A DNA stretch of 64,000 nt from Aquabacterium sp. (GCA_023266355.1 JAHFQM010000006.1:186001-250000); one strand, 5' to 3'. Shown: positions 35,324 to 48,332, numbered from the stretch's first letter. Made by a program: numbers and translations. Notes: generated by a model not told the origin, from the sequence alone.

Positions 35324-37638
35324 TTGCGCAAGAATTGGAAGTGAGTCTGCACATGGCCTTCGTCGAGGCCCGTCAGCAACGCCACGAGTTCATCACCGTG
35401 GAACACCTGCTGCTGGCCCTGATCGACAACCCCTCTGCTTCCGAGGTGCTGAAGGCCTGTGCTGCGAACCTGGACGAGCTGCGCAAGAACCTTGACCAGT
35501 TCGTGCGTGACAACACGCCGACCGTGGGGGGCACCGACGAGGTGGACACCCAGCCCACGCTGGGCTTCCAGCGCGTCATCCAGCGCGCGATCATGCACGT
35601 GCAGTCGTCTGGCAGTGGCAAGAAGGAAGTCACCGGTGCCAACGTGCTGGTGGCCATCTTTGGCGAGAAAGACTCGCACGCGGTGTACTACTTGCACCAG
35701 CAGGGCGTGACCCGCCTGGACGTGGTGAATTTCATCGCGCACGGCATCCGCAAGGCCGACCCGCCCGAGGCGAGCAAGCAGTCGTCCGAGCAAGGGCAGA
35801 TCGAGCCCGAGAAGGAAGAGGCCGAGGGCAAGGCTTCGCCTCTGGAGCAGTACACCCAGAACCTCAACCAGATGGCGCGCGAGGGCAAGATCGACCCGCT
35901 CATCGGTCGGGACACCGAGGTTGAGCGCGTCATCCAGGTGCTGTGCCGCCGCCGCAAGAACAACCCGCTGCTGGTGGGTGAGGCCGGCGTGGGCAAGACC
36001 GCCATCGCCGAAGGTCTGGCCTGGCGCATCACGCAAAAGGATGTGCCCGACGTGCTGGCCGACGCCGAGGTGTTTGCCCTCGACATGGGCGCATTGCTGG
36101 CCGGCACCAAGTACCGCGGTGATTTCGAGCAGCGCCTGAAGGCCGTCATCAAGCAGCTCAAGGAGCAGCCGGGCGCCGTGCTGTTCATCGACGAGATCCA
36201 CACGCTGATCGGGGCCGGTGCGGCGTCGGGCGGCACGCTGGACGCGTCCAACCTGCTCAAGCCTGCGCTGAGCTCGGGCCAGCTCAAGTGCATCGGTGCG
36301 ACCACCTTCACCGAGTACCGCGGCATCTTCGAGAAGGATGCGGCCTTGTCGCGTCGCTTCCAGAAGGTCGAAGTGGCCGAGCCCTCGGTCGAGCAGACCA
36401 TCGAGATCCTGAAGGGCCTGAAGTCGCGCTTCGAAGAGCACCACAGCGTGAAGTACGCGCTGGGCGCTTTGCAGGCCGCGGCCGAGCTCTCGGCGAAGTT
36501 CATCAACGACCGCCACCTGCCCGACAAGGCCATCGACGTGATCGACGAGGCTGGCGCTGCGCAACGCATCCTGCCCAAGAGCAAGCAGAAGAAGACCATC
36601 ACGCGGGCCGAGGTCGAAGAGATCGTGGCCAAGATCGCGCGGGTGCCTTCGACCAGCGTGTCCAACGACGACCGCAGCAAGCTCAAGACGCTCGACCGCG
36701 ACCTCAAGAGCGTGGTGTTCGGGCAAGACAACGCCATCGACGCGCTGGCCTCGGCCATCAAGATGGCGCGTTCGGGCCTGGGCAAGCCGGACAAGCCGAT
36801 CGGTTCCTTCCTGTTCAGTGGCCCCACCGGCGTGGGCAAGACCGAAGTCGCCAAGCAGTTGGCCTACATCCTGGGCATCGAGTTGATCCGCTTCGACATG
36901 TCGGAGTACATGGAGCGCCACGCGGTCAGTCGCCTGATCGGCGCGCCTCCGGGCTATGTGGGCTTCGACCAGGGCGGTCTGCTGACCGAGGCCGTGTCGA
37001 AGAAGCCGCATGCCGTGCTGCTGCTCGACGAGATCGAGAAGGCCCACCCGGACGTCTTCAACATCCTGCTGCAGGTCATGGACCACGGCACGCTGACGGA
37101 CAACAACGGTCGCAAGGCCGATTTCCGCAACGTGCTCATCATCATGACCACGAACGCGGGTGCGGAGACGTTGCAGAAGGCGACCATCGGTTTCACCAAC
37201 CCGCGCGAGCTGGGCGACGAGATGGCCGACATCAAGCGCCTGTTCACGCCGGAGTTCCGCAACCGACTGGACGCCATCGTTGGCTTCAAGCCGCTGGACG
37301 AAGAGGTCATCCTGCGCGTGGTGGACAAGTTCCTGCTGCAGTTGGAGGGTCAGCTCGCCGAGAAGAAGGTGGAGGTCACGTTCACGGACGCCCTGCGCCG
37401 TCACCTGGGCAAGCGTGGCTTCGATCCGCTCATGGGCGCGCGCCCGATGCAGCGCCTGATCCAGGACACCATCCGCAAGGCCCTGGCCGACGAGTTGCTG
37501 TTCGGCAGCCTGGTCGATGGCGGTCGCCTGACGGTGGACGTGGTGGACAACGACAAGGGCGAGCCCGAGGTGAAGCTGGACATCCAGCCGAACAAGAAGA
37601 GCGACAAGACCAAGCCGGAGGCGGCCACGGCCGAGTGA
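35320..37638 (+). CDS. clpA: ATP-dependent Clp protease ATPase subunit ClpA
   Basis: A 772-residue AAA+ unfoldase. The N-domain repeats ([29 protein letters not shown]) are followed by D1 with [15 protein letters not shown] and [17 protein letters not shown], and D2 with [17 protein letters not shown] and [21 protein letters not shown]. The IGF loop that docks ClpP is present as TIGFTN. It starts inside clpS and ends before a strong terminator. Confidence 0.97.
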   Translation: MIAQELEVSLHMAFVEARQQRHEFITVEHLLLALIDNPSASEVLKACAANLDELRKNLDQFVRDNTPTVGGTDEVDTQPTLGFQRVIQRAIMHVQSSGSGKKEVTGANVLVAIFGEKDSHAVYYLHQQGVTRLDVVNFIAHGIRKADPPEASKQSSEQGQIEPEKEEAEGKASPLEQYTQNLNQMAREGKIDPLIGRDTEVERVIQVLCRRRKNNPLLVGEAGVGKTAIAEGLAWRITQKDVPDVLADAEVFALDMGALLAGTKYRGDFEQRLKAVIKQLKEQPGAVLFIDEIHTLIGAGAASGGTLDASNLLKPALSSGQLKCIGATTFTEYRGIFEKDAALSRRFQKVEVAEPSVEQTIEILKGLKSRFEEHHSVKYALGALQAAAELSAKFINDRHLPDKAIDVIDEAGAAQRILPKSKQKKTITRAEVEEIVAKIARVPSTSVSNDDRSKLKTLDRDLKSVVFGQDNAIDALASAIKMARSGLGKPDKPIGSFLFSGPTGVGKTEVAKQLAYILGIELIRFDMSEYMERHAVSRLIGAPPGYVGFDQGGLLTEAVSKKPHAVLLLDEIEKAHPDVFNILLQVMDHGTLTDNNGRKADFRNVLIIMTTNAGAETLQKATIGFTNPRELGDEMADIKRLFTPEFRNRLDAIVGFKPLDEEVILRVVDKFLLQLEGQLAEKKVEVTFTDALRRHLGKRGFDPLMGARPMQRLIQDTIRKALADELLFGSLVDGGRLTVDVVDNDKGEPEVKLDIQPNKKSDKTKPEAATAE

Positions 37639-37664
37639 TCGGCACGGGGTTTTCCTCGTCAAGC

Positions 37665-37693
37665 AAAAGGCCCGCACGCAGCGGGCCTTTTTT
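37665..37693. terminator. Terminator after clpA (bidirectional)
   Basis: GGCCCGC (37669-37675) and GCGGGCC (37681-37687), preceded by A4 and followed by T6; it also lies 14 bp beyond the lpxH stop on the other strand. Confidence 0.9.
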
Positions 37694-37707
37694 CTGGGCA
37701 GCGCGCT

Positions 37708-38499
37708 TCAACGAAGCTCGATGCGGCTGAAACCGTTGGCTTGCCAGCGCAGCACCTGGGCGCGGGGCTGGCCGTGGTCGAGGTCCCAGTCGCTCAGCAC
37801 ATGCCGTGTGCCGCTGCCAAAGGCTTCGGTTGCTGGCCGGTGCGTGTGGCCGTGGATCAGCAGCTCGGCTTGTGCAGCCTGCATCCAGTCGCGCGCGCAG
37901 ATGTCATCGACATCGGCGTAGCCCGTGGCAACGGCCTGGGCTTGCTGGTGCTGCTGGCTGGCGGCGCGCATCTGGCGGGCCTGTGCCAAGCGGGTGGCCA
38001 ATGGGTGTGCCAGGAAGGCTTGTTGCCACGCGGGCTGGCGGACCTGGGCGCGGAAGCGCAGGTAGTCGGTGTCGGCCAGGCAGAGTTCGTCCCCGTGGAT
38101 CAGCAGGGCGCGTTGTCCGAAGGCGGCCAGCACGGTGGGGTCGGGCAGGGCGGTGGCGCCGCCATCTTCCATGAAGGCCTGGCCCAGCAGGAAGTCGCGG
38201 TTGCCCACCATGATGAACAGCGGGCGCGCTTGGGCGGCTTCGCGCAGCATGCGCAGACAGTCGGCCTCGAAGGGCTCGGTGCGCATGTCGTCACCCACCC
38301 AGGCTTCGAACAGGTCGCCCAGCACGAAGATGGCGTCTGCGGTGGTCGAGGACAGGTAACGCCGCAGCGCCGCCGTGGTGTGCGGCAGGCCTTCATGCAG
38401 GTGGATGTCCGAGATGAAGTCAATGCACCGCCACGAGGGCGGTGCAGTCAGGGTGCGGGCGCCGGGGAAAGCAGGTTTCCCCAGAACGTCTGCCGTCAT
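37708..38499 (-). CDS. lpxH: UDP-2,3-diacylglucosamine pyrophosphatase LpxH
   Basis: A 263-residue calcineurin-like phosphoesterase of lipid A synthesis. Metal-ligand motifs are SDIHLHEG, GDLFEAWVGDD, VGNRDFLLG and HGHTHRP. The ATG at 38499 overlaps the ppiB stop (TGATG). The extra Q/A-rich loop near residues 175-190 is unremarkable. Confidence 0.9.
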   Translation of the reverse strand: MTADVLGKPAFPGARTLTAPPSWRCIDFISDIHLHEGLPHTTAALRRYLSSTTADAIFVLGDLFEAWVGDDMRTEPFEADCLRMLREAAQARPLFIMVGNRDFLLGQAFMEDGGATALPDPTVLAAFGQRALLIHGDELCLADTDYLRFRAQVRQPAWQQAFLAHPLATRLAQARQMRAASQQHQQAQAVATGYADVDDICARDWMQAAQAELLIHGHTHRPATEAFGSGTRHVLSDWDLDHGQPRAQVLRWQANGFSRIELR

Positions 38500-38999
38500 C
38501 AGACCTCGGTGGCCTTGGTGATGAGCACGTCTTCCAGCGGCACGTCGTCGTGGAAGCCCTTGCGGCCAGTTTTGGCCTTCTCGATCGCATCGACCACTTC
38601 GGTGCCAGCGACGACCTTGCCGAACACGGCATAGCCCCAACCTTGGGCGGTCTCGGCCTTGAAGTTCAGGAAGTCGTTGTTGGTGGCGTTGATGAAGAAC
38701 TGGGCCGACGCCGAGTGAGGCGCGCTGGTGCGGGCCATGGCGACGGTGTACTTGTCGTTCTTCAGGCCGTTGTTGGCTTCGTTCTGGATTTCGCCCTTGG
38801 TGGGCTTTTGCTTCATGCCGGCTTCGAAGCCGCCACCCTGGACCATGAAGCCCTTGATGACGCGGTGGAAGACGGTGCCGTCGTAGTGGCCGGCGTTGAC
38901 GTATTCCAGGAAGTTGGCGACGGTGATGGGTGCCTTGGCGTCGTCAAGTTCCAGGCGGATGACGCCAGCGGTGGTTTGCAGTTCAACGGTTTTGCTCAT
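38499..38999 (-). CDS. ppiB: Cytoplasmic peptidyl-prolyl cis-trans isomerase PpiB
   Basis: A 166-residue cyclophilin without a signal peptide: [40 protein letters not shown] and [16 protein letters not shown] are the active-site blocks. It lies 3 bp after the exported cyclophilin gene and is translationally linked to lpxH. Confidence 0.93.
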   Translation of the reverse strand: MSKTVELQTTAGVIRLELDDAKAPITVANFLEYVNAGHYDGTVFHRVIKGFMVQGGGFEAGMKQKPTKGEIQNEANNGLKNDKYTVAMARTSAPHSASAQFFINATNNDFLNFKAETAQGWGYAVFGKVVAGTEVVDAIEKAKTGRKGFHDDVPLEDVLITKATEV

Positions 39000-39002
39000 G
39001 GT

Positions 39003-39569
39003 TCACTTCTCGATGGTGGCTTGTTGGATGATCACGGGCTCGACAGGCACATCTTGGTGCATGCCTTTGGAGCCCGTTTGGACCTTGCGGATTTTCTCGA
39101 CGACGTCCATGCCCTCGACGACCTTGCCAAACACGGCGTAGCCATTGCCGTCCGGCGAGCGGGCGGCGTCGAGGAAGGCGTTGTCCTTGAGGTTGATGAA
39201 GAACTGCGCCGTGGCCGAGTCAGGCACGCTGGTGCGCGCCATGGCGATGGTGCCGCGCACGTTCGTCAGGCCGTTGCGGCTTTCCAGCGGGATGGGCGCG
39301 CGCGTGGGTTTTTCGCGCATGTCGGGCGTCATGCCGCCACCCTGGACCATGAAGCCGTCGATCACGCGGTGGAAGATCGTGCCGCTGTACTGGCCCGACT
39401 TCACGTACTGCAGGAAGTTGTCAACGGTCTTGGGTGCCTTGGCCGCATCCAGCTGCACCACGATGTCGCCTTGGTTGGTCTTCAGGCGCACGTTCTGGGC
39501 CTGGGCGAGTGTGGCGCCCATGGCCAGCGCGGCGGTGGCCGCAGCCACCATCAGTTTGCAAATCATCAT
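39003..39569 (-). CDS. ppiA: Periplasmic peptidyl-prolyl cis-trans isomerase PpiA
   Basis: A 188-residue cyclophilin with a signal peptide ([19 protein letters not shown]) and the same catalytic blocks ([43 protein letters not shown]). It is the exported paralogue of ppiB. The ATG at 39569 overlaps the L,D-transpeptidase stop. Confidence 0.93.
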   Translation of the reverse strand: MMICKLMVAAATAALAMGATLAQAQNVRLKTNQGDIVVQLDAAKAPKTVDNFLQYVKSGQYSGTIFHRVIDGFMVQGGGMTPDMREKPTRAPIPLESRNGLTNVRGTIAMARTSVPDSATAQFFINLKDNAFLDAARSPDGNGYAVFGKVVEGMDVVEKIRKVQTGSKGMHQDVPVEPVIIQQATIEK

Positions 39570-40867
39570 CCGATCACTCCTTCGTAGAAGATTTTCCAGA
39601 GGCCACCCTCTTTGCCCCAATATTGACGTTTGACGGCGCCGGTGCGTTGACCCTCCGCGATTTCGCCGAAGGTCACGACGAGGATGTCGCTCTTGTCGCG
39701 CCATCCGAGGATGGACACGTCCTTGAGCTGCACGGGGCGGCCGCGGGCTTGCGAGAGGTCTTTCTCGATGAGCTGGCGCCACTGTGCCAGATCCTTGTTG
39801 CCATTGGCGAACTGGTTCGAGTAGAAGGCCATCAGGCGATTGAGGTCGCCGCTGGCGCGGGCCACGCGCCAGCCTTCGATGAGGTTGTGCAGGCTGCGGC
39901 GCTCGGGTTCCTTGACCGCGGGCGGCACCCATTGCAGGTTTTTGGCGATCACCACGGGGGTGCTGCGCGGCTGCACGCGCTCCATGATGTCGCGCAGCTC
40001 GGGGTTGGCCAGGGCGACGCAGCCGTCGGTGCTGTGCGGGCTGCGGGCGTAGCTGTCGCTGGGCACGCCGTGCAGCCAGATGCCGCTGCCGGTGCGGCCC
40101 TGGCGGCGGTCGTACTCGTTCGGGTAGTTCAGCGAGAGGGCGCCCACGCCGTAGAAATCGGTCAGCTGGCGGGCGTCGAGGCGGCTGGTGATGAAGTACA
40201 CGCCGAGCGGCGTGCGCTGGTCGCCCTCGGCACTTTTCTCGAAGCCCAGGCGCCCGATGGAGGCGTAGTGGTCGGCCACCAGCTGCAGGCCATTGGGGCC
40301 GTTCTCGAACAGGTACAGGCGCGAGCGGCTGGCATCGACCGCGATGGCGTGGCGGGTCGTGGGCGGCAGCTCGATGAACTGGGCCGGCACCGTGCCTGCA
40401 GGTGGGCGCTCGCGCAGGGCACTCAGGCGCCTCTCGGCTTCTTCGCGGAGCTGGTCGAGGCGGGCGGGTGCCTTGGTGGCCAGCTCGCCCGGGGCATTGC
40501 CCATGGTGGGCAATGCTCGCGTCTGGGCGAGCAGGAGGTCGCCGTAGACGAGTTGGGCCAGCTGGAAGTTGGGCACGTCGCGCGCCAGCGTCTGGGCCTG
40601 GGCGAGCGCCTGACGCGACTGGCCTTTGCCGATGAGGCGGTAGACGTCCAGCAGCCGGGCTTCGGCCGAAGGCGACTGCGGCGTCAGAGGCGGCCGTGCA
40701 TCACGGACACCTGCCTCGTTCGGCTTGTCTGCGGCTTTGGGGCTGGCGAGATGGGCCTGCTCCGCGTGTGGGCGTGGTGCCTTGTGCGGAGCGGCCTGTG
40801 CATGGCTCAGGGAGATCGCGAGGCCCAGTGTCAGCTGGGCCAGGCGACCGTGCATCGATCGGTTCAT
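39566..40867 (-). CDS. L,D-transpeptidase (YkuD) with C-terminal NTF2-like domain
   Basis: A 433-residue exported protein (signal peptide ending near SHAQA). The YkuD catalytic centre is [21 protein letters not shown], with the nucleophilic cysteine in the DGC. A TPR-like N-terminal part and a C-terminal NTF2/Cds6-type domain ([25 protein letters not shown]) flank it. It would crosslink peptidoglycan or attach proteins to it. It is part of a five-gene envelope operon ending in lpxH. Confidence 0.87.
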   Translation of the reverse strand: MNRSMHGRLAQLTLGLAISLSHAQAAPHKAPRPHAEQAHLASPKAADKPNEAGVRDARPPLTPQSPSAEARLLDVYRLIGKGQSRQALAQAQTLARDVPNFQLAQLVYGDLLLAQTRALPTMGNAPGELATKAPARLDQLREEAERRLSALRERPPAGTVPAQFIELPPTTRHAIAVDASRSRLYLFENGPNGLQLVADHYASIGRLGFEKSAEGDQRTPLGVYFITSRLDARQLTDFYGVGALSLNYPNEYDRRQGRTGSGIWLHGVPSDSYARSPHSTDGCVALANPELRDIMERVQPRSTPVVIAKNLQWVPPAVKEPERRSLHNLIEGWRVARASGDLNRLMAFYSNQFANGNKDLAQWRQLIEKDLSQARGRPVQLKDVSILGWRDKSDILVVTFGEIAEGQRTGAVKRQYWGKEGGLWKIFYEGVIG

Positions 40868-40872
40868 CAGAT

Positions 40873-41970
40873 TCAGGAGCCGGTGCTTTCCTTGACGATC
40901 ACCCAGGCGTTGCCGTTGCGAACCAGTTCCAGGCGTTTGCCGCTGCTGACGCTCAGGCTGTCTGCATGGTAGTCCTGCTTGAATTGCGCGATGGCCTTGT
41001 TGCCATTGACCGTGATTTTCAAGCTGGAGACTTTGACGGAGATGCTGCGCTTGCCCAGGATGCGTTCCTTGCGGTCTTGCTCCCAGGCCTTGCGGGACTT
41101 GCCGCCGTTGAAGTCCTTGCCGTAGGCCGAGATGTAGCCGTCCATGTCCTTGCGGCTCCAGGCATCGGCCCAGGCGCGCACGGCGTTGGCGACATCGCGC
41201 TCGCGGGCGCTTTCTTCGGCTTCGGCCTTGCTGGGCTTGGTTTCAGCTGGCTTCGTTTCGGCGGGCTTCGTCTCCACCGGCTTGGGCGCAACCGGTGCGG
41301 GTGTCGGTGCGGGCACGGGCGCTGGCGTGGGCTTCGGTGCAGGAGCAGGCGAGGGTGCCGGTGCGGGCGCTGGGGTCGCGGGTGCCGGCGCAGGTGTCAC
41401 CGTGCTGGCCGAGGCGGTCACGATGCTGTTGCGCTCCTTGGGGAAGAGGTCGCGGATCATGGCCAGCTTGGGGGCCACGGCCGAGCGGGTGTCGATCTGC
41501 AGGGCCTTGGAGTAGGCCTGGCTGGCCAGCTTGGCGTAGACATCGCCGAGGTTTTCGTAGGCGGTGGCGTAGCTGGGGTTGGTGCGGATGGCCATTTCCA
41601 GCGCGTTGCGGGCCTTGTCGTACTGGCCTTGCTGCGCGTAGAGCACCGCGAGGTTGTTGAAGGGCTCGGGCAACTCGGGGTAGTCCTCGGTCAGCTTGGT
41701 GAAGGCGGTGATGGCTTCAGGCGCACGACCGGCTTGCGACAGGCTGATGCCGCGCAGGAAGCGCATCATCGGGTCGCGGGGCTTGGCGGACAGGAATTGA
41801 TCGGCCTTTTGCAGGGCTTCCACGTTCTTGCCGGCGGCCAGCAGCTTCTGCACATCACCCACGTCATCGGCGCGTGCGCTCAGAGCGCTGAGGGACAGGG
41901 CGGCGACGGCAAGGCATTTCGCGGCGAGGGACGTCAGGCGGAGTCCGAAGTGGGGCACAGCAGTCTGCAT
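40873..41970 (-). CDS. TPR protein with Pro/Ala linker and NTF2-like domain
   Basis: A 365-residue exported protein: signal peptide ending SALSARA, then three to four TPR repeats (NVEALQKADQFLSAKP, PEPFNNLAVLYAQQGQYDKA, PSYATAYENLGDVYAKLA). A long Ala/Pro/Lys linker follows (about residues 190-245), then a C-terminal domain like that of the adjacent L,D-transpeptidase (AVRAWADAWSRKDMDGYISAYG). The shared terminal domain and the 5-bp gap suggest the two act together at the cell wall. The ATG at 41970 is chosen for the signal peptide. Confidence 0.8.
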   Translation of the reverse strand: MQTAVPHFGLRLTSLAAKCLAVAALSLSALSARADDVGDVQKLLAAGKNVEALQKADQFLSAKPRDPMMRFLRGISLSQAGRAPEAITAFTKLTEDYPELPEPFNNLAVLYAQQGQYDKARNALEMAIRTNPSYATAYENLGDVYAKLASQAYSKALQIDTRSAVAPKLAMIRDLFPKERNSIVTASASTVTPAPAPATPAPAPAPSPAPAPKPTPAPVPAPTPAPVAPKPVETKPAETKPAETKPSKAEAEESARERDVANAVRAWADAWSRKDMDGYISAYGKDFNGGKSRKAWEQDRKERILGKRSISVKVSSLKITVNGNKAIAQFKQDYHADSLSVSSGKRLELVRNGNAWVIVKESTGS

Positions 41971-42243
41971 GGAAGATCGTGTCAGAGGGGTTGTGGTGCG
42001 TTGGGGCATCGGTGCGGCGGCAGGGATGCCATCCAGGATGCAGCTCAAGAGGATAGCAGCCCAGTGGCCTGGGGCACCTGCCTGTTCACCCTCGTGTTGG
42101 GGTCGCCGTTATACTTGCCGAATTGTATCTGAGCGCTGTCCGTGGCCTGGGCCCTGCGACGGCTGCAGGATCTGAGCGTGAAGACACGCTGCACTGCGTG
42201 TCTGGTTCTATTCCCTGATTGCCCGCCTCCCTGTCGTGTGCCC

Positions 42244-43637
<1,394 letters not shown>

Positions 43638-43638
<1 letters not shown>

Positions 43639-44366
43639 TGGGCACGTCCAAATCTTCCGCACCCAAGCCGGTGCTGCCTGACAACGCCGTGCTCGCTGCG
43701 AACCTGGTCACGCCCGCGTATTGGGACGAGGCCTGCAAGCACCTGAGCAAGCGCGACCGCGTCATGCGCAAGCTGATCGCCGACCACGGCTCGGCGCGCC
43801 TGGAAAGCCGCGGCGATGCGTTTACCACGCTGGCGCGCTCCATCGTGGGCCAGCAAATTTCGGTCAAGGCGGCGCAGTCGGTCTGGGAGCGCCTGTTGGC
43901 CGTGCTCGGCCTGCAAGGTGCCGAGGGCAGCAGCCCTGGCAGCGACCGCGGCCCGCTGAGCGCCACTGAACTTCTGACCAAAACGCCCGACCAGCTCCGC
44001 CAGGCTGGCTTGTCGGCCCGCAAGGTCGAGTACATGCTCGATCTGGCCCGCCATTTCGCCGAAGAGCGCGTCCACGTGGCGCAGTGGCAGGCTTGGGAAG
44101 ACGAAGCCATCATCGACGAGCTGGTGGACATCCGCGGCATCGGTCGCTGGACGGCCGAGATGTTCCTGATCTTCCACCTGATGCGGCCGAACGTGCTGCC
44201 GCTCGACGACCTCGGCCTCATCAAAGGCATCAGCCAGAGTTATTTCAGCGGTGAGCCGGTCTCGCGTGCCGAGGCGCGCGACGTGGCCGAAGCCTGGTCG
44301 CCCTTCCGAACGGTGGGCACCTGGTACCTGTGGCGCAGCCTCGACCCCCTTCCCGTGGCCTATTGA
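43638..44366 (+). CDS. DNA-3-methyladenine glycosylase (HhH-GPD, AlkA-like)
   Basis: A 242-residue base-excision glycosylase. The helix-hairpin-helix and catalytic aspartate block is LVDIRGIGRWTAEMFLIFHLMRPNVLPLDDLGLIKGI, and SIVGQQISVKAAQSVWERL precedes it. It removes alkylated bases. No iron-sulfur cysteines are present, so it is not an EndoIII/MutY type. It overlaps the cysS stop. Confidence 0.9.
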
Positions 44367-44438
44367 TTTCTCGATGGCCAGGTGCAGGTCACGAGCCTGA
44401 AGCGCCTGGCGGCCACGCTGACACAAAGGAAACAAGCC

Positions 44439-45410
44439 ATGAGCAAACGACACTTCCTCGAATTCGAGCAGCCCATCGCGGAGCTCGAATCCAAGATCGA
44501 AGAACTGCGCTATGTGCAGAGCGAATCGGCGGTGGACATCTCCGAAGAGATCGACCGCCTGAGCAAGAAGAGCCAGCAGCTGACCAAAGACATCTATGCC
44601 ACGCTGTCGCCGTGGCAGGTCACGCAGATCGCGCGCCACCCGCAGCGCCCCTACACGCTGGACTACGTCAACGAGCTGTTCACCGATTTCCAGGAAATGC
44701 ACGGTGACCGCCATTTCGCCGATGACCTGTCCATCGTCGGCGGCCTGGCCCGTTTCAACGGCATGCCCTGCATGGTGCTGGGTCACCAGAAGGGCCGCGA
44801 CACCAAGGAGCGCGCCGCGCGCAATTTCGGCATGTCGCGCCCCGAGGGCTACCGCAAGGCCCTGCGCCTGATGGAGACCGCGCAGAAGTTCAGCCTGCCC
44901 GTGTTCACCTTCGTGGACACGCCCGGTGCCTACCCTGGCATCGGTGCGGAAGAGCGCAACCAGTCCGAGGCCATCGGCCGCAACATCTTCGAGATGGCCA
45001 AGCTGGAAGTGCCTATCATCACCACGATCATCGGTGAGGGCGGCTCGGGCGGTGCGCTGGCCATCAGCGTGGCCGACCAGGTCCTGATGATGCAGTACTC
45101 GGTGTATTCGGTGATCTCGCCGGAAGGCTGTGCCTCCATCCTCTGGAAGACTTCGGACAAGGCCTCGGATGCCGCCGAAGCGCTGGGCATCACGGCCCAC
45201 CGCCTCAAGGCCCTTGGCCTGATCGACAAGATCATCTCCGAGCCCGTGGGCGGCGCCCACCGCGACCACAAGCAGGCGGCGGCCAACCTCAAGCGCGGCC
45301 TGACCGACGCGGTGCGCCAGGTCAGCGACCTCAAGGTCAAGGACCTGCTGCAGCAGCGCTACGAGCGCCTGCAGGCCATGGGCCGCTTCAACGACACGAC
45401 CGAACACTGA
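44439..45410 (+). CDS. accA: Acetyl-CoA carboxylase carboxyltransferase subunit alpha
   Basis: A 323-residue Acc[20 protein letters not shown] at the N-terminus, [26 protein letters not shown], and the oxyanion region [39 protein letters not shown]. It catalyses malonyl-CoA formation with AccD. The ATG at 44439 follows AAAGGAAAC. Confidence 0.97.
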   Translation: MSKRHFLEFEQPIAELESKIEELRYVQSESAVDISEEIDRLSKKSQQLTKDIYATLSPWQVTQIARHPQRPYTLDYVNELFTDFQEMHGDRHFADDLSIVGGLARFNGMPCMVLGHQKGRDTKERAARNFGMSRPEGYRKALRLMETAQKFSLPVFTFVDTPGAYPGIGAEERNQSEAIGRNIFEMAKLEVPIITTIIGEGGSGGALAISVADQVLMMQYSVYSVISPEGCASILWKTSDKASDAAEALGITAHRLKALGLIDKIISEPVGGAHRDHKQAAANLKRGLTDAVRQVSDLKVKDLLQQRYERLQAMGRFNDTTEH

Positions 45411-45420
45411 GCGGCCGCCC

Positions 45421-46869
45421 GTGGCCAAGGCAACGGAGGGCGAGCCCATGCCTTGCGTCGCCGTGGCCTACAGCGGCGGACGTGACTCGACCGCCTTGCT
45501 GCACGCGGTGGCGTGTGCGACGCGCGAGGCAAACCGCGAGATGCTGGTCAGTCCGCCAGCCCATGCCGGCGGTGAGCCGCTCGGTGTGGGGGCCATGTGC
45601 GTCGTGGCCCTGCACGTCCACCATGGCCTGAGCCCGAACGCCGATGCCTGGCTGGCCCATGCGCAGGCCACCTGCGATGCCTGGGCCGCCCAGGGCCTGC
45701 CTGTGCGCTTGGTGGCGCGCCATGTGCGCTTGTCGGCCGATGCGGGTCAGGGCGTGGAGGCCGAGGCCCGTGCGCTGCGCCACCAAGCCCTGCACGAGAT
45801 GGCCGTCGAGGCCGGTGCGGACATGCTCTTGCTGGCCCACCACCGCCGCGACCAGGCCGAAACCCTCCTGCTGCAAGCCTTGCGCGGTGGCGGTTTGGCG
45901 GGCTTGGCGGCGATGCCCAAAGACGATCTGCGCGACGGCCTGCGCTGGGTGCGACCCTGGCTGGACCACCCGCGCGAGGCCATCGAGGCCTACATCGAGG
46001 CGCATGGCCTGCGCCACATCGACGACGAGAGCAATGGCGACCCGCGTTTCGCCCGCAACCGCCTGCGCTTGGCGGTGTGGCCTGCTTTGCAGGCGGCGTT
46101 CCCGCAAGCCGAGGTGGCGCTGGCGACGTCGGCAGCCAGGTTGGCCGATGCCCTGGTGCCTTTGCGCAGCTGGCAATCCCAGGCGCTGACGGTGCTGCAG
46201 GCGCCTGATGACGCTGCGGCCATGAACGTGCGCCTGTGGGCCCGTTGGTCGCCGGCCGAGCGCCGTGAATCGTTGCGGCATTGGTTCGCGTCGGTCAGCG
46301 GCCAGGCTTTGTCGGCCAACTGGACGCTGCGGCTGGCCGACGAATTGCCGCGCATGCTGGCCCATGCGCCCAAGCCGGAGGATGCGTGTGGTGTGTGGCC
46401 TGCGCTGGGCTTGAGCCTGTACCGCGGCCGTTTGCGATGGGCTCCGGCAGGCGCCGATCACGGCGAGGGTGGCGGCGGGGGTACAGCGATGCAGCCCGTC
46501 CGCATCGACGCCCCTGGCGACTGGCCCTTGCCTGCCTGGGGTGGCATGCTGCGCGTGACGCCGTGCACCCACGGTGGTGTGGCGCCCGAGCGCCTGCTGG
46601 GCATGACCGTGGCTTCGCGCACCGGTGGGGAGCGTTTCCAGGCAGGGCCCGGTCGCCCGCCGCGCACTTTGAAAAAGCAGTTCCAGATGCTCGGCGTGCC
46701 CGCCTGGGAGCGCGATGCGCCCTTGTTTTGGGCCGGCGATCAATTGCTGTTCGTGCCCGGCCTGGGCCTGGACGCCCGCTGCTGGGCAGCCCCGGGCATG
46801 CCCCAATGCGCGATGAGCTGGCATTGGCTCGACGCCGAGCCTGCGGCGGCGCTAAAATGCGAGGTTTGA
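45421..46869 (+). CDS. tilS: tRNA(Ile)-lysidine synthetase
   Basis: A 482-residue TilS. The PP-loop is VAYSGGRDSTALLHAV (Arg where SGGxDS often has other residues), with LHVHHGLSPNADAW, LLLAHHRRDQAETLLLQALRGGG and WLDHPREAIEAYIEAHGLRHIDDESN. It modifies C34 of the AUA-reading tRNA-Ile. It probably starts with GTG at 45421, 10 bp after accA. Confidence 0.93.
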   Translation: MAKATEGEPMPCVAVAYSGGRDSTALLHAVACATREANREMLVSPPAHAGGEPLGVGAMCVVALHVHHGLSPNADAWLAHAQATCDAWAAQGLPVRLVARHVRLSADAGQGVEAEARALRHQALHEMAVEAGADMLLLAHHRRDQAETLLLQALRGGGLAGLAAMPKDDLRDGLRWVRPWLDHPREAIEAYIEAHGLRHIDDESNGDPRFARNRLRLAVWPALQAAFPQAEVALATSAARLADALVPLRSWQSQALTVLQAPDDAAAMNVRLWARWSPAERRESLRHWFASVSGQALSANWTLRLADELPRMLAHAPKPEDACGVWPALGLSLYRGRLRWAPAGADHGEGGGGGTAMQPVRIDAPGDWPLPAWGGMLRVTPCTHGGVAPERLLGMTVASRTGGERFQAGPGRPPRTLKKQFQMLGVPAWERDAPLFWAGDQLLFVPGLGLDARCWAAPGMPQCAMSWHWLDAEPAAALKCEV

Positions 46870-46981
46870 TCGCGCGCTGGTTCCGCCACCATCCCGGGTG
46901 ATGGGGCAGGGGACACCGCTGAGGCCTGAGCAGGCATCGGCTGGCGCCCAAGGCGCGCGATGGCATCCAACAACATCTGAC

Positions 46982-48238
46982 ATGGCACTGATCGTTCACA
47001 AATACGGCGGCACGTCGATGGGCTCCACCGAGCGCATCCGCAACGTCGCCAAGCGGGTGGCCAAGTGGGTGCGTGCGGGTCATCAACTCGTGGTCGTGCC
47101 CTCGGCCATGAGCGGTGAAACCAACCGCCTGCTCGGCCTGGCCAAGGAACTCTCCGCGGACCCCAGCGCCCGCGAGCTCGACATGATCGCCGCCACTGGC
47201 GAGCAGGTTTCGTCGGGCCTGCTGGCCATTGCGCTGCAGGCCGAGGGCCTGGAGTCGGTCAGCTACGCCGGCTGGCAGGTGCCCGTCAAGACGAACTCGG
47301 CCTTCGGCAAAGCCCGCATCGAGAGCATCGACGATGCCCGCGTGCGCGCCGATCTGGCGGCAGGCAAGGTCGTGGTCATCACCGGCTTCCAGGGCGTGGA
47401 CCCTGACGGCCACATCACCACCCTGGGCCGTGGCGGCTCCGACACCTCGGCCGTGGCCGTGGCGGCCGCCATGAAGGCCGACGAGTGCCTGATCTACACC
47501 GACGTGGACGGCGTGTACACGACCGATCCCCGCGTGGTGCCCGAAGCTCGCCGCCTGAACGCCATCAGCTTCGAAGAGATGCTGGAGATGGCCTCGCTGG
47601 GCTCCAAGGTCCTGCAGATCCGCTCGGTGGAATTCGCCGGCAAATACCGTGTGCCCCTGCGCGTGCTGTCCAGCTTCACGCCCTGGGACATCGACCTGGC
47701 CGTGGAAGCCAAGTCGGGCACGCTCATCAGTTTTGAGGAAGACGAAAAAATGGAACAAGCCGTTGTTTCGGGCATCGCGTTCACCCGCGACGAAGCCAAG
47801 ATCACCGTGGTCGGCGTGCCCGACACCCCCGGCATCGCCTACCAGATCGTGGGCAAAGTGGCCGAGGCCAACATCGACGTGGACGTCATCATCCAGAACG
47901 TCTCGCACGATGGCAAGACCGACTTCTCCTTCACCGTGCCGCGTGGCGACCATGCCCGCGCCATGGAGCTGCTGAAGTCGCAGGTCGTGCCCGCGCTGGG
48001 CGCGCGTGAAGTGGTGGGTGACGCCAAGATCGCCAAGGTCAGCATCGTCGGCATCGGCATGCGCAGCCACGTGGGCATCGCGTCCACCATGTTCAAGACG
48101 CTGTCGGACGAAGGCATCAACATCCAGATGATCACGACTTCGGAAATCAAGACCTCGGTCGTGATCGACGAGAAGTACCTGGAGCTGGCCGTGCGCGCGT
48201 TGCACAAGGCCTTCGGTCTGGACGAGGTCAAGGCCTGA
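46982..48238 (+). CDS. lysC: Aspartate kinase
   Basis: A 418-residue monofunctional aspartokinase: [41 protein letters not shown] and two C-terminal ACT domains ([37 protein letters not shown]) for lysine/threonine feedback. An in-frame ATG at 47751 preceded by GAGGAAGACG lies where the beta-subunit start occurs in other bacteria with this enzyme class, so a second product is possible. The gap to tRNA-Ser is 94 bp. Confidence 0.96.
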   Translation: MALIVHKYGGTSMGSTERIRNVAKRVAKWVRAGHQLVVVPSAMSGETNRLLGLAKELSADPSARELDMIAATGEQVSSGLLAIALQAEGLESVSYAGWQVPVKTNSAFGKARIESIDDARVRADLAAGKVVVITGFQGVDPDGHITTLGRGGSDTSAVAVAAAMKADECLIYTDVDGVYTTDPRVVPEARRLNAISFEEMLEMASLGSKVLQIRSVEFAGKYRVPLRVLSSFTPWDIDLAVEAKSGTLISFEEDEKMEQAVVSGIAFTRDEAKITVVGVPDTPGIAYQIVGKVAEANIDVDVIIQNVSHDGKTDFSFTVPRGDHARAMELLKSQVVPALGAREVVGDAKIAKVSIVGIGMRSHVGIASTMFKTLSDEGINIQMITTSEIKTSVVIDEKYLELAVRALHKAFGLDEVKA

Positions 48239-48332
48239 CCCTGTCGTGAAGCTGGGCGTGTGATCGGGCGTGTTGTTTTGAACAACACGCGCTGTGGCCC
48301 GGTCTTTCTGGACTACAATTCGAATTGCTGCT

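Noticed and set aside
41200..41400. Tandem GTGCGGGC-like repeats as a mobile or regulatory repeat
   Set aside because: They encode the Pro/Ala/Lys linker of the TPR protein; ordinary low-complexity coding sequence.
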